Shown piece by piece: positions 44,963-54,980 of a DNA stretch of 64,000 nucleotides. The notes beneath the pieces are model-generated. The model searched no databases and had not been told where the DNA came from. It saw nothing but the letters and a program-made list of their open reading frames with translations. The DNA is from Halobacteriales archaeon QH_7_65_31 (GTDB lineage: Archaea > Halobacteriota > Halobacteria > Halobacteriales > Haloarculaceae): the NCBI GenBank assembly GCA_003021785.1, contig PXQU01000001.1:62001-126000 (forward strand), given 5' to 3'. A program made the translations under genes and the position numbers. The stretch's first letter is position 1. Each line of letters opens with the position of its first letter.

Positions 44963-46459
44963 TCAGTCGGCCTTCACACCGAACTTCGCGGGCCGTTCCG
45001 TGCTCGCCGGCGAGGTGAGGAGACTCACGCCGACCGTCACGACGAACGAGAGCAGCATACACCAGAGCGCGTACTCCCAACTGAGATACGACGCCTGTAG
45101 CAGTCCCTCGATCCCGAGAACGCTCAACGCGACGACGTGAGCGAGATAGACGAGCTGGGAGACGAGAACGCCGGCGAGCATCCCGGCGCGGGTCGTCCCG
45201 CCCCAGTAGAGCGCGAGCAGGAGCGGCAGCGTCAGCTGCGCGTAGCCGCCGAAGGCCGTATCGCCTAACGCGACGATCGCACCGAGACCACCGCCCTGCG
45301 TGAGGAGCGCGGCGACGAGCGTCGCGACGGCGAAGACGGCGACACCGACGCGGGCGACCCACCCCTCGCGTTCGTCGCTGGCGTCGGGGGCGACGAACGG
45401 CCGGTAGATATCGCGCGTGAAGTACGACGACCCGGACAGCAGCATCGAATCCGAGGAGGACATCATCGCGGCCATCGCGCCGGCGACGACGAGCGCGGCG
45501 AACCACGACGGCGTGTACTCCGTCAGGACGACGGGGATGACGTTGCTCCCCTCGGGGACGGCGACACCGAGTCCCGACGCCCACGCGCCGAGGAGAAACG
45601 CCGGCACGAACAGCAGGACGACGAGGACGGGCCACAGCGCGAACGACCGCTTGAGCGTCTCGACCCGGTTCGCCATGAAGAAGCGCTGGTTCACCTGTGG
45701 GAACGCGGCGACGCCGAACGCGATGGTGACTGCCGTCCCGAGGATATACTGGACCGAGTACGCACCGCCACCGAGCGCGCCGAACTCCGGGTTCGCCGCC
45801 ACCATCTGCTCGGTGAGTCGACCGATTCCGCCGACGTTCGTCGCGAGCCACGCGACGGCGATCCACAGCACGCCGAGCATGAACACGCCCTGAAGGGTGT
45901 CGGTCCACGCGACTCCACGTAGCCCGGCGAGCGCGACGTACAGGATCATGAACGCGGTGATGAGCGCCGCTCCGGCCCAGTAGGGGACCGCGCCGTCGGT
46001 CAACCCGACGAGCGCCTGTCCCGCCCCCCGCTGTTGGAGCATGACGTACGGGAACAGCCACAGCAGACCGACGCCGGCGACCAGTCCGCGGAGCCGCGGG
46101 GAGCCGAAGCGATCCCCGAGCATCTCGCCCATCGTCACGTAGCCGTGCGTCTTCCCGACGAGCCACTGCTTGTAGCCGATGACGTACCAGAGAACGGCAA
46201 AGAGGATGCCGTCCATCAGCCCCATGACGAGGAGCCACTCCGGCCCGAGCGCGAAGGCGACGTTCGGCCCACCGAAGAAGGTGAACGCCGACAGCAGGGT
46301 CGCGAACGTCGTGAACAGCAACACGCCCGTGCCGAGCGTCCGGCCCGCGAGATAGTAGTCCTCGGCGGCGCTGTCGGTCGCCCGATACGCTACCAGTCCG
46401 ATGAGGAGGGAGACGGTTAGATAGACGCCGAGCACGCCGAGCTGGACGGGGAGACTCAC
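44963..46459 (-). CDS. Sodium:solute symporter family protein
   Basis: AEDYYLAGRTLGTGVLLFTTFATLLSAFTFFGGPNVAFALG; multi-TM; GTG start. Confidence 0.9.
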   Translation of the reverse strand: MSLPVQLGVLGVYLTVSLLIGLVAYRATDSAAEDYYLAGRTLGTGVLLFTTFATLLSAFTFFGGPNVAFALGPEWLLVMGLMDGILFAVLWYVIGYKQWLVGKTHGYVTMGEMLGDRFGSPRLRGLVAGVGLLWLFPYVMLQQRGAGQALVGLTDGAVPYWAGAALITAFMILYVALAGLRGVAWTDTLQGVFMLGVLWIAVAWLATNVGGIGRLTEQMVAANPEFGALGGGAYSVQYILGTAVTIAFGVAAFPQVNQRFFMANRVETLKRSFALWPVLVVLLFVPAFLLGAWASGLGVAVPEGSNVIPVVLTEYTPSWFAALVVAGAMAAMMSSSDSMLLSGSSYFTRDIYRPFVAPDASDEREGWVARVGVAVFAVATLVAALLTQGGGLGAIVALGDTAFGGYAQLTLPLLLALYWGGTTRAGMLAGVLVSQLVYLAHVVALSVLGIEGLLQASYLSWEYALWCMLLSFVVTVGVSLLTSPASTERPAKFGVKAD

Positions 46460-46686
46460 AGCGTCACCCCCAGCCCCCACGCGCGGCGACTGAACCCGTA
46501 GAACGTCAGCGAGGCGACGCCCATCCAGCCGATATGCCACCAGATCCACACCGGTAACCCCGCGACGACCGTCGCGTCACGCCACAGAAACCACGGCACT
46601 GCGAGCGCGACGACGAGCGCGACGGCGACGGCCCACAGGGCCGCTTCGATCAGGGAGATATCGCGACTGTGCTGTGCCGGCTCCAT
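46456..46686 (-). CDS. DUF3311-like small membrane protein
   Basis: Two TMs ending PVWIWWHIGWMGVASLTFYGFSRRAWG; overlaps symporter gene. Confidence 0.75.
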   Translation of the reverse strand: MEPAQHSRDISLIEAALWAVAVALVVALAVPWFLWRDATVVAGLPVWIWWHIGWMGVASLTFYGFSRRAWGLGVTL

Positions 46687-46870
46687 CAGTGTCACACAGA
46701 TACCGGTACTGTGGGGTAAATGTTCTGCTTAGCGCGTTCACAGCGGCTGTTTGAAGCGGTTTTCTCTTCGGTGTGCGGGCCGGCAGCGTTTTGCCTGCGA
46801 CTCACGTATCACGTACGTTGCGAGCGTTCGCAACGGTTCACGATCACTCGCCCCATCGGGGCAGCTCACC

Positions 46871-48286
46871 ATGCAAGACACAGCTAAATATCTCATCCAC
46901 GCCGACATCACCGCGGACGGGGTCGTCGAGCGCTCCGACGTGGTCGGGGCCATCTTCGGGCAGACCGAAGGGTTACTCGGCGACGATCTCGATCTGCGCG
47001 ACCTACAGGACGCCTCGAAGGTCGGGCGTATCGACGTGGCTATCGACTCGGCACACGGACAGTCGTTCGGCGAGATCACCATCGCGACCTCACTGGATAA
47101 GGTCGAGACGTCGATCCTCGCCGCCGCGCTCGAAACGATCGATCGGGTCGGTCCCTGTCACTCGACGATCGATGTCGAGACGATCGAGGACGTGCGCGCG
47201 GCAAAGCGCCGTGAGGTGGTCGACCGCGCGAAGGCGCTCCTCCGGGGAGCGTTCGACGACTCGATCCTCTCCAGCGAGGAGCTGATCACGGAGGTTCGGC
47301 AGGCGCTACACGTCGAGGACGTGACCGAGTACGCGGGCTACCCGGCGGGACCGCGGGTGGCCGACTCCGACGCGATCATCGTCGTCGAAGGGCGATCCGA
47401 CGTGCTCCAGCTGCTCACGTACGGTATCAAGAACGCCATCGCCGTCGAGGGGACGAACGTCCCCGAGCCAGTCGCGGAGCTAACCGAAGATTGCACCGTT
47501 ACCACCTTCCTCGACGGCGACAGAGGCGGCGAGCTCATCCTGAAGGAGCTGGTACAAGTGGGGAACGTCGACTTCGTTGCCTTCGCCCCCTCGGGAGAGT
47601 CCGTCGAGGACCTCTCGCGAGACGCCGTCATGGCCGCGCTCCGGGAGAAGGCCCCCTACGAGCTGGTGGCCGAGACGGACGCCGACGGCTCGATCACCGT
47701 CGCTGACGACCCCGGCTCCGTCGCCGACGAGAGTGCCGCCACACAGAGCGAGGAGCCGACCGTCGAGCCGGCGAACGCGTTCCGGGCTGTGACCGACACC
47801 GGAGACGAGTCCCAGCGATCGGACACGGGAGGCGATCCCACGTTCGGAGGGGAGACGGGCGACGAGACGGACGGCGAGAGCGACACGCCATCTGACGAGG
47901 TGACAGACGCTGACGAACCGGAGCGCGCAGGCGGGGCGACGGAGCCAGACGCCAAACGCAGTGCGGACGACGACCGTTCACCACAGACGCTCGGCGGCCA
48001 CGTCGAGCAGGTAATCGAGGGAGAGACCGGGCGGGCGCGCCTGCTCGACGGGGAGTTCGACGTGCTCACCGAGGGGGACGCGGGCGACGCGTTCGCGCTC
48101 GTTCGCGACGCCGGGACCGTCCCGGAGACGGTCGTTCTCGACGGTGAGGCGAGCCAGCGACTGCTCGACGTGGCCGCCCAGCGCGGCGTCGCGAGCATCG
48201 TCGCGGCGACGGCCGGCGAGTTCGTCAAACGACCGGCGAACGTCCGGGTTCGAACCGCCGACGAGCTACGACAGCCGGCGGAGTAG
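46871..48286 (+). CDS. dnaG: DNA primase DnaG
   Basis: MQDTAKYLIHADITADGVVERSDVVGAIFGQTEGLLG; TOPRIM IIVVEGRSDVLQLLTYGIKNAIAVEGT ... TTFLDGDRGGELILKEL. Confidence 0.94.
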   Translation: MQDTAKYLIHADITADGVVERSDVVGAIFGQTEGLLGDDLDLRDLQDASKVGRIDVAIDSAHGQSFGEITIATSLDKVETSILAAALETIDRVGPCHSTIDVETIEDVRAAKRREVVDRAKALLRGAFDDSILSSEELITEVRQALHVEDVTEYAGYPAGPRVADSDAIIVVEGRSDVLQLLTYGIKNAIAVEGTNVPEPVAELTEDCTVTTFLDGDRGGELILKELVQVGNVDFVAFAPSGESVEDLSRDAVMAALREKAPYELVAETDADGSITVADDPGSVADESAATQSEEPTVEPANAFRAVTDTGDESQRSDTGGDPTFGGETGDETDGESDTPSDEVTDADEPERAGGATEPDAKRSADDDRSPQTLGGHVEQVIEGETGRARLLDGEFDVLTEGDAGDAFALVRDAGTVPETVVLDGEASQRLLDVAAQRGVASIVAATAGEFVKRPANVRVRTADELRQPAE

Positions 48287-48697
48287 GAGCACTCCGTCCT
48301 CGCCGTCGAATCTATCCTCGATGTGGTCGAGTTCCCAGAAGCCGAGCGCGGTGTAGAAGGCGCGTGCGCCGTCGTCACCAGAGGCGACCGTCACGCGGAG
48401 CTGATCGAGCGACGCCGTCGAGCCGTAGCGCTCACAGAGCCGCTCGACGAGTCGGCGACCGTACCCTTCGCGTCGCACACCACCTGCGACGACCAGCTCC
48501 GCGAGATAGGCCACGCCGTCGTCGGAGCCGGGGACGGCGAGCGCGTAGCCGACGACCGACTCCCCGTCGGTGGCGACGAGGAGATCACCCACGCCGGTGT
48601 CGAACGCGGCTTCGAGCAGGGCCGGCGCGCGGTGGTCGAGAACCGACTGGAGCGTCCGAACCGCAGACCGGTCGTCGGGACCGGCGGGGCGGATCAT
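48266..48697 (-). CDS. GNAT family N-acetyltransferase
   Basis: AYLAELVVAGGVRREGYGRRLVERLCERYG ... ARAFYTALGFWE. Confidence 0.85.
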   Translation of the reverse strand: MIRPAGPDDRSAVRTLQSVLDHRAPALLEAAFDTGVGDLLVATDGESVVGYALAVPGSDDGVAYLAELVVAGGVRREGYGRRLVERLCERYGSTASLDQLRVTVASGDDGARAFYTALGFWELDHIEDRFDGEDGVLLLRRLS

Positions 48698-50052
48698 ACC
48701 AGCACGAACAAGACGCCGGCGGTGACGCCGCCGGAGAGCGTCGCGAGAAAGTTCACCGTCTGGTTACCGACGCGACCACCTTCGAGCGTCGCACCGAGCA
48801 GGCTATCCGCCGTCATCCCGACGAGCCCGCCGACCACGACGAGTCCGGTCGTCGGTGCGTCGAGTCCGAAGCCGAGCGCCGCGAGCCCGGCGATGAGTCC
48901 CGCACCGAGCAGGCCGAACAGCTCGCCCTGCCACGTGATCGCGCCGTCGGTCCCCGGCTCGACCGTCCCGAGCGTCGTGATGAGCCGCGGATTATCGAAC
49001 AGCCCGCCGAACTCCGAGGAGAAGGTGTCGGCCAGCGCGGTCGCAACGGAGCCGGCGAAGGCGAGACGGAACGCCGCCGCGAGCGTCGGCTCGGGACCGA
49101 CGGTGGCGGCGTAGCCGACGACGGCGGCGAGCGCGACGGCGGAGTTCGCGAGGACGTTCCCGCTGCCGCGGGCCCCGTCGTTCGCCTCGGCGATCCCCCG
49201 GTCGGCCTTGTCGTCGTAGCGGAACTTCGAGGCGAGCGCCCCGAGACCGAAGAAGGTGACGAGGAGCGCGAACCAGCCGTAGCCGCCGAGGACGACGGCG
49301 AACAGCGCGAGCAGCATCCCCGTCAGCATACCGGCGATGCTGGCCGTCCCGAGTCCGTAGGCGACGTAGCCGAGGAGCGTGGTCGCGATGACGCCGACGA
49401 CGAACCGGGTCAGCGGGACCGTCGGAGCGATGTTCGCGCAGAGCCAGACGACGACGGCGACGGAGACGAGGATGAGCGGAGCGTCACGGCCGCCGAACAT
49501 GTCTCGCAGGAGCGCGGCGGTGACGGCTCCGGCGGCGGTGAAGAAGCCGATCTGCGTCGGCGCGAAGCTGCCGAACGGAGTCCCGTCGGCGACGAAGCCG
49601 GCGGCGACGGTTCCGGTCGCTCCCCACGCGATCGCGGCGAGGACGAACGCGAGCATCGAGGCGAACGTCCCGCGGCCGCGAGCGATAGCGACCGCAGCAC
49701 CGACCCGCCCGCCGGTGAGTGTGAACACCGCAGTGACGGCAGCGACGACTGAGAGCGGCGTCCCGACGGCGAAGGCGACGACCGCGGCGGCGGCCAGCGC
49801 GAACGAGCCGAGCCCGGACAGCTGCCCGGACTCGAACTCCTCGGAGCGAGCGAACAGCTCGAAGAACGGCCCATCCTCGCCTAACAGGAGCGCGTCACCG
49901 GCGACGAGAAGCAGCGGCGCGGCCGCGAGCACAGCGGCCATCGCTGTCTGTCGGGGACCGACTTCGGGCGCGGCGAGCGCGAGGACACCGACGACCGCGA
50001 CGGCGGTCGCTCGCCTCAGTTCTGACACACCCGGTGTTGCCGCGAGACGCAC
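48694..50052 (-). CDS. DUF92 family membrane protein
   Basis: LADTFSSEFGGLFDNPRLITTLGTVEPGTDGAITWQGELFGLLGAGL is a DUF92 hallmark. Confidence 0.85.
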   Translation of the reverse strand: MRLAATPGVSELRRATAVAVVGVLALAAPEVGPRQTAMAAVLAAAPLLLVAGDALLLGEDGPFFELFARSEEFESGQLSGLGSFALAAAAVVAFAVGTPLSVVAAVTAVFTLTGGRVGAAVAIARGRGTFASMLAFVLAAIAWGATGTVAAGFVADGTPFGSFAPTQIGFFTAAGAVTAALLRDMFGGRDAPLILVSVAVVVWLCANIAPTVPLTRFVVGVIATTLLGYVAYGLGTASIAGMLTGMLLALFAVVLGGYGWFALLVTFFGLGALASKFRYDDKADRGIAEANDGARGSGNVLANSAVALAAVVGYAATVGPEPTLAAAFRLAFAGSVATALADTFSSEFGGLFDNPRLITTLGTVEPGTDGAITWQGELFGLLGAGLIAGLAALGFGLDAPTTGLVVVGGLVGMTADSLLGATLEGGRVGNQTVNFLATLSGGVTAGVLFVLV

Positions 50053-50069
50053 TTAACGGTCCCGAACGG

Positions 50070-50378
50070 CTATCTGGACAGCAGCCGCGAGGCCACGCCG
50101 GCTTTCGCCAGCAGGACGGCAGACAGCGTCGGCGGGTTGTCGATGCCCGCGGCGTCAAGCTCCGGCGGCGGCACGCGCAGCGTCCGAGCGGGGAGTCCGC
50201 GCTCGCCGCGGACGGCCAGATGCACCGAACCGAGCTTCAACACGAGCGGTCGCCGCTCCTCGTAGAGATCGTCGGTCACCGACTCGTAGGTCCGTTGACT
50301 GATCGTCGCGTGCGGTCCGTCACCCGGTTCCACGTAGAGCCGGCCGAGGTAGTAGCCGCTGGAGAATCGTTCGAACAT
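50070..50378 (-). CDS. DUF5802-like protein
   Basis: MFERFSSGYYLGRLYVEPGDGPHATISQRTYESVTDDLY. Confidence 0.7.
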   Translation of the reverse strand: MFERFSSGYYLGRLYVEPGDGPHATISQRTYESVTDDLYEERRPLVLKLGSVHLAVRGERGLPARTLRVPPPELDAAGIDNPPTLSAVLLAKAGVASRLLSR

Positions 50379-50474
50379 CGGTCACTGATACGTTAGACAA
50401 TACCACACATAAGCTTTCTCCGCCGAGAGGAGGTAACGACGCCCTCTTATCTTCTCGCGGCTAACGTCAGGTAA

Positions 50475-51248
50475 ATGGACTCCGCCGTCCTCCTCGATCT
50501 GCTCGGAAACGAGAACCGGCGGCGTATCCTCCGGCTGCTCGCACGCCGGCCCTGTTACGTGACTGAGATCTCCGAGTACCTCGGCGTCAGTCCGAAGGCC
50601 GTCATCGACCACCTCCGGAAGCTGGACGACGCCGGTCTCGTCGAGTCCCGCGTGGACGACCAGCGACGCAAGTACTTCTCGATCGCCCGGAATCTCCGTC
50701 TGGAGGTGAACGTCTCCCCGTACGAGTTCGGCACGAAGTCGGCCTACCCCGCGTCCCGCTCGCTGGACATGAACCGCTGTCGGTATCTCTCCTTACACGT
50801 CGAGCCCGACGGGAGCGACGAGGCCGACGGGTCCGCGGGGGACGGGGGCGACGCGACCGAGACGGACGGCGAAACGAAACAGCGGCACGGGCCACGCGCG
50901 GAGGTGAACCCCGATCGCAGTAGTGAGCCCGACGACTCACTCGCCGCGCTCACGGCGGAGCTGGAGCGACTGGAGACGCTCGAAAACGAGCTGTCGATGG
51001 CCCAGCGGTGGGTGCAGGGTCGGCTGACAGACGTGATGGACTCGCTGTCGGGGGCCTTCCCCGACGGCGACGGGCGGCTCTACGCGGAGCTACTCGCCGC
51101 GGTGGCGAACGGCGCGCGGACGACGACCGCGGTCGCCCGTCGGGTGGACGCGAGTCCGGCGGTGACGGCCGACGCGCTCGCACGGCTCGAACGGGAGGGA
51201 CTGCTCGAACAGACGGGCGAGGAGTGGCGGCTCACAGCGAGCGAGTGA
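50475..51248 (+). CDS. ArsR-family transcriptional regulator
   Basis: MDSAVLLDLLGNENRRRILRLLARRPCYVTEISEYLGVSPKAVIDHLRKLDDAGLVESR. Confidence 0.88.
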   Translation: MDSAVLLDLLGNENRRRILRLLARRPCYVTEISEYLGVSPKAVIDHLRKLDDAGLVESRVDDQRRKYFSIARNLRLEVNVSPYEFGTKSAYPASRSLDMNRCRYLSLHVEPDGSDEADGSAGDGGDATETDGETKQRHGPRAEVNPDRSSEPDDSLAALTAELERLETLENELSMAQRWVQGRLTDVMDSLSGAFPDGDGRLYAELLAAVANGARTTTAVARRVDASPAVTADALARLEREGLLEQTGEEWRLTASE

Positions 51249-51717
51249 GTCCGTTCCGGAGATCCCGACCGAAGTAGTGGCCGACGACGCCGACGAGAAC
51301 GCCGGCGATCACGCTGCCGCCGGCGACGATACTCCCGGCAGTGCCCGCCGCCGAAAACAGAAGCAGATCAGAGACGAGCGACAGCGCCGCCGCCGCGCCG
51401 CCGGCGAGCGCCATCTCCAGATACGACGCCGTCGACTGGACGACACCGAGCAGAAACCCACCGAGCGCCAGCCCGACGAGCGTCGCGACCGAGCCCGGAA
51501 CGAACGGAATCATCCCCACGAGAACGGAGCCGGCGAGCGCGGCGACGACGGCCAACAGGAGCGACCGCCCGGAAAACGAGGGCGTGAGCCGGCGTCGCAG
51601 TCGCCCGAGCCGACCGCGCGATTCGCGGGAGTTCTGGCCGAGCGATTCGCGAGCCGTCTCGGTGTCGCGGTCGGCGTCCTGTTCGCGTTCGAGGAGCGAC
51701 TCGCCGCTTCGTGACAT
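51232..51717 (-). CDS. Membrane protein, unknown function
   Basis: MSRSGESLLEREQDADRD..., then several hydrophobic segments with GGFLLGVVQSTASYLEMALAGGAAAAL. Confidence 0.7.
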   Translation of the reverse strand: MSRSGESLLEREQDADRDTETARESLGQNSRESRGRLGRLRRRLTPSFSGRSLLLAVVAALAGSVLVGMIPFVPGSVATLVGLALGGFLLGVVQSTASYLEMALAGGAAAALSLVSDLLLFSAAGTAGSIVAGGSVIAGVLVGVVGHYFGRDLRNGLTRSL

Positions 51718-51797
51718 ACCGCGTCTTCGGCGTCCAACAGTAACGGTGTTTCGCCCGAATGTGGGCAATTGAATACGGCGGCAGAGCTAACGAGGGT

Positions 51798-53087
51798 ATG
51801 AACGTCGGCGACCGCGTGCGGGTAGAACGCGACGCGGTGACACACGAGGGCGTACTGCTACCGTCCAGCACGGACGAGGAGCTGGTCGTCAAGCTCGACG
51901 GCGGCTACAACGTCGGTCTCGACCGCGACCGGGCGAGCGTCGAGGTCGTCGAGCAAGACGTACACACCGTCGGGGAGAGCGATAGCAACGGGGAGGACAG
52001 CTCGACCGTCTCGTTCGACGAGTCGCTCCCCACCATTGCACTCGTCTCGACGGGCGGGACCATCGCCTCCACCGTCGACTATCGGACCGGGGCGGTTACC
52101 GCCCAGTTCGACGCCGAGGACGTGCTCCGGGCGGTCCCGGACCTCGCGGGGCGAGCGAACTACCGGGGGCGCGTCGTCGCTAACATCCTCTCGGAGAACA
52201 TGGACGCGAGCATCTGGCAGGACCTCGCGGAGGCCGTCCACGAGGAGATCGAGAAGGGCGCGGACGGCGTCGTCGTGATGCACGGCACGGACACGATGCA
52301 GTACACCGCCAGCGCGCTCGCCCTGATGCTCGAAACGCCCGTGCCGGTCGTCTTCACGGGAAGCCAGCGCTCGGCCGACCGGCCCTCCTCGGATAACGTG
52401 ATGAACGCCGTCTGTGCGGTCGAGGCCGCCAAAGCCGACTGCGCCGAGGTGCTCGTCTGTATGCACGCCACCGGGTCTGACGACGAGTGCGCGCTCCACC
52501 GCGGGACGCGCGTCCGGAAGAGCCACACCTCCGCACGGAGCGCCTTCGAGACGGTCGGCGCACCGCCGCTCGGGGTCGTCGACTACGACGCCGTGACCGG
52601 CGACACGGCCGGGGGGAGCGTCGGCTCCACGGACGCTGTCAGCTTCCGCGGGGAGTATCGCGAGCGCGGCGAGTGCGAGCTCGCCGTCGCGCCCGAGCTG
52701 AACGAGCGTGTCGAGCTACTGAAGTTCCATCCCGGAATGGACGCCTCGCGGCTGGACGCGCTCGCCGACGCCGACGGGCTCGTCATCGAAGGGACCGGAC
52801 TCGGCCACGTCCACACCGATCTGATCCCGCGGCTCGCCGAGTTCGTCGACGACGGAATGGTCATCGCGATGAGCTCCGCCTGCATCGAGGGTCGAGTCTG
52901 TGATCGGGTGTACGACACCGGTCGCGACCTGCTCGATGCCGGCGTGATCGAGGCGGAAGACACCCTGCCGGGGACGGCGTACGTGAAGCTCCAGTGGCTG
53001 CTCGCGAACCACGACGACCCGGCTACGGCGATGGGGGAGCGTCTCGCCGGCGAGGCGACCGACCGCTCGACGCCGTGGCAGCCATGA
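51798..53087 (+). CDS. gatD: Glu-tRNA(Gln) amidotransferase subunit D
   Basis: LVSTGGTIASTVDYRTGAV, VVMHGTDTMQYTASALALMLETPVPVVFTGSQRSADRPSSDN. Confidence 0.94.
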   Translation: MNVGDRVRVERDAVTHEGVLLPSSTDEELVVKLDGGYNVGLDRDRASVEVVEQDVHTVGESDSNGEDSSTVSFDESLPTIALVSTGGTIASTVDYRTGAVTAQFDAEDVLRAVPDLAGRANYRGRVVANILSENMDASIWQDLAEAVHEEIEKGADGVVVMHGTDTMQYTASALALMLETPVPVVFTGSQRSADRPSSDNVMNAVCAVEAAKADCAEVLVCMHATGSDDECALHRGTRVRKSHTSARSAFETVGAPPLGVVDYDAVTGDTAGGSVGSTDAVSFRGEYRERGECELAVAPELNERVELLKFHPGMDASRLDALADADGLVIEGTGLGHVHTDLIPRLAEFVDDGMVIAMSSACIEGRVCDRVYDTGRDLLDAGVIEAEDTLPGTAYVKLQWLLANHDDPATAMGERLAGEATDRSTPWQP

Positions 53088-53971
53088 ACGTCCGACCGGC
53101 GACCCACGACGACCACGACGCCGTCGTCGCCTTCACCGAGGACACGTGGGCGGACCGCGACGGGAGCGACTACCTGCCGCGGATCTATCACGACTGGCTC
53201 GACACCGAGAGCGCCGAGACGTTCGTCGTCGATCCCGAGGGAAGCGACGACCTCGCGGGGATCTGTCAAGGTGTCGTGCTGTCGCCACACGAGGGGTGGG
53301 CACAGGGGATGCGCGTCAACCCGGCGTATCGGGGGGAGGGCGTTGCCGCGACGCTCAACGAGCGGGTCTTCGAGTGGTGTCGCGAGCAGGGTGCGACCGT
53401 CTGTCGTAACATGGTGTTCTCCTGGAACGAGGGTGGACTCGGCGTCTCGCGAGCGAGCGGCTTCGATCCGGCGACCGAGTTCCGCTGGATGCGCCCGGAG
53501 CCGAGCTACGAACCCGAGCCGACGCTCGACGTGCGCAACGATCCCGACGCCGCGTGGTCCTGTTTCGCCCGCAGCGACGCGAACAGAGAGCTGCGCGGGC
53601 TGGCGCTCGACAGCGACGAGTCGTACGCGATGGCGGAGCTGACCCGCGAGCGGCTCCACCGCGCAGCCGCAGAGCGCCGCGTCTTCGCCGTCGGTGACGG
53701 TGCGGGCACGCGGGCGATGTCCTACCGGACCCGCACGAGAGCGGAGGGCGACGACAGCTACGCCGAGTACGGCGTCGGCGCGTGGGCCGATATGCCGGCG
53801 CTCCGTTCGCTCGTCGCCGCGATCGCCCGCGACGCCGCCGAACAGGGCGTCGACGCGACCCGCGTCCTGATCCCCGAGACCGCTCGCCACGTCAGCGACG
53901 CCTCGCTCGCTCGGGCGGGGATCTCCGACGATCCCGACTTCGTCCTCGAAGCCGACCTAACCGGGCGTTAA
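53084..53971 (+). CDS. GNAT family N-acetyltransferase
   Basis: MNVRPATHDDHDAVVAFTEDTW ... GMRVNPAYRGEGVAATLNERVFEWCREQG. Confidence 0.85.
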   Translation: MNVRPATHDDHDAVVAFTEDTWADRDGSDYLPRIYHDWLDTESAETFVVDPEGSDDLAGICQGVVLSPHEGWAQGMRVNPAYRGEGVAATLNERVFEWCREQGATVCRNMVFSWNEGGLGVSRASGFDPATEFRWMRPEPSYEPEPTLDVRNDPDAAWSCFARSDANRELRGLALDSDESYAMAELTRERLHRAAAERRVFAVGDGAGTRAMSYRTRTRAEGDDSYAEYGVGAWADMPALRSLVAAIARDAAEQGVDATRVLIPETARHVSDASLARAGISDDPDFVLEADLTGR

Positions 53972-54258
53972 CCGCCCGATACGGGTGGGAACAGCGCCAG
54001 CGTCTCGTCCGCCGCGACCGGCTCACTGAACCCCGCTCCGTCGATGAACGGGTCGGTCTCCCCGCACAGCAGCGTGAGATGCTCGCGGAGCATCTCGTCG
54101 TCACTGTCGTCGAGCACCGGCTCACGCAGCTCGGGATGGCGCTCGAACAGCGCGTCGAGGGCGTCACCGACGGTCGCTCCGTCGTCGAGATCGACGGTGA
54201 ACTCGCGCTCGCCGGCGGTCTCGGCGATCGTCGCGAACAGCTTCCAGTGCACACCCAC
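53968..54258 (-). CDS. Ubiquitin-like small modifier protein (MoaD/SAMP-like)
   Basis: MGVHWKLFATIAETAGEREFTVDLDDGATVGDALDALFERHPELRE ... ALFPPVSGG, C-terminal GG. Confidence 0.88.
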   Translation of the reverse strand: MGVHWKLFATIAETAGEREFTVDLDDGATVGDALDALFERHPELREPVLDDSDDEMLREHLTLLCGETDPFIDGAGFSEPVAADETLALFPPVSGG

Positions 54259-54349
54259 GGCAGCAGCCGAGCCGGCTTAGCGGTGTCCCTCGACGGGCGT
54301 GAGGAGTGCCCGTGCGTCCGTCGGGTGGAACAGCGTGGACTCGTCTGTT

Positions 54350-54472
54350 CGCGGTCGACGGCTGGCCACAGGTTTCCCGACGGGGCGGAGCCACGGATGG
54401 GCGACTTCGCCGACCCCGACGCCCTGGACGGGCTGTGTACGGATGTCGACGTGGCGTACTACCTGCTTCACG
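54350..54472 (+). pseudogene. Fragment of a NAD(P)-binding (NmrA/SDR-like) protein
   Basis: STAGHRFPDGAEPRMGDFADPDALDGLCTDVDVAYYLLHV resembles PDGVEVVRGDLTDPDSL..AL.GVDVAYYLVHS; no complete gene. Confidence 0.5.
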
Positions 54473-54881
54473 TAGCGTCTCGCACGTCGATACTGACACC
54501 GAACACGCCGGCAAGTGCCGTCTCCGCTGCTCCGTCCAGCGGGAACTCCCCGTCGAGATCGGCCGGCTCCGCGCCGTGAACGACGCGGCCGAACGGGTCG
54601 CCGCCGACGGCGTAGAGCCGCTCGATGGCGGCGGTAACGCGGTCGCTCACCCCGTACCGTTCGAGGAGTCGCGAGATCGCCGAGCGACCGGCGTACACCC
54701 GCCCGTCCTCGACGAGCAGGAACGCGAACGGTCGCTCGCCGAACTGTCGATCCAGGAACGCGCGACCGGTCCCGCTCTCCAGCGGGACGAGCACCAGTCC
54801 GGCGTGGCGCTTGACCGCGGCCGCGAGGCTCCGGAACACCGCTCGGCTCCCGTCGTACAGCAGCACGGACTGCTCGCGCAT
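54468..54881 (-). CDS. DUF393-like protein
   Basis: MREQSVLLYDGSRAVFRSLAAAVKRHAGLVLVPLESGTGRAFLDRQFGERPFAFLLVEDGRVYAGRSAISRLLERYG. Confidence 0.65.
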   Translation of the reverse strand: MREQSVLLYDGSRAVFRSLAAAVKRHAGLVLVPLESGTGRAFLDRQFGERPFAFLLVEDGRVYAGRSAISRLLERYGVSDRVTAAIERLYAVGGDPFGRVVHGAEPADLDGEFPLDGAAETALAGVFGVSIDVRDAT

Positions 54882-54980
54882 ACCTCAGAAACGGGTTCTG
54901 ACGGCTTGAGTGTCCGGGCCGAGAGCGATTATTCCGCCTTCTGGTGGAAGATTTAAATTCGACGGGCGACGCGTGCCGGT

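Noticed and set aside
44775-46238. 487-aa minus-strand ORF containing MQTHIVPVGFDYDRLI
   Set aside because: Out of frame with the symporter and Arg-rich; the recognisable peptide is only the right 52-bp repeat copy.
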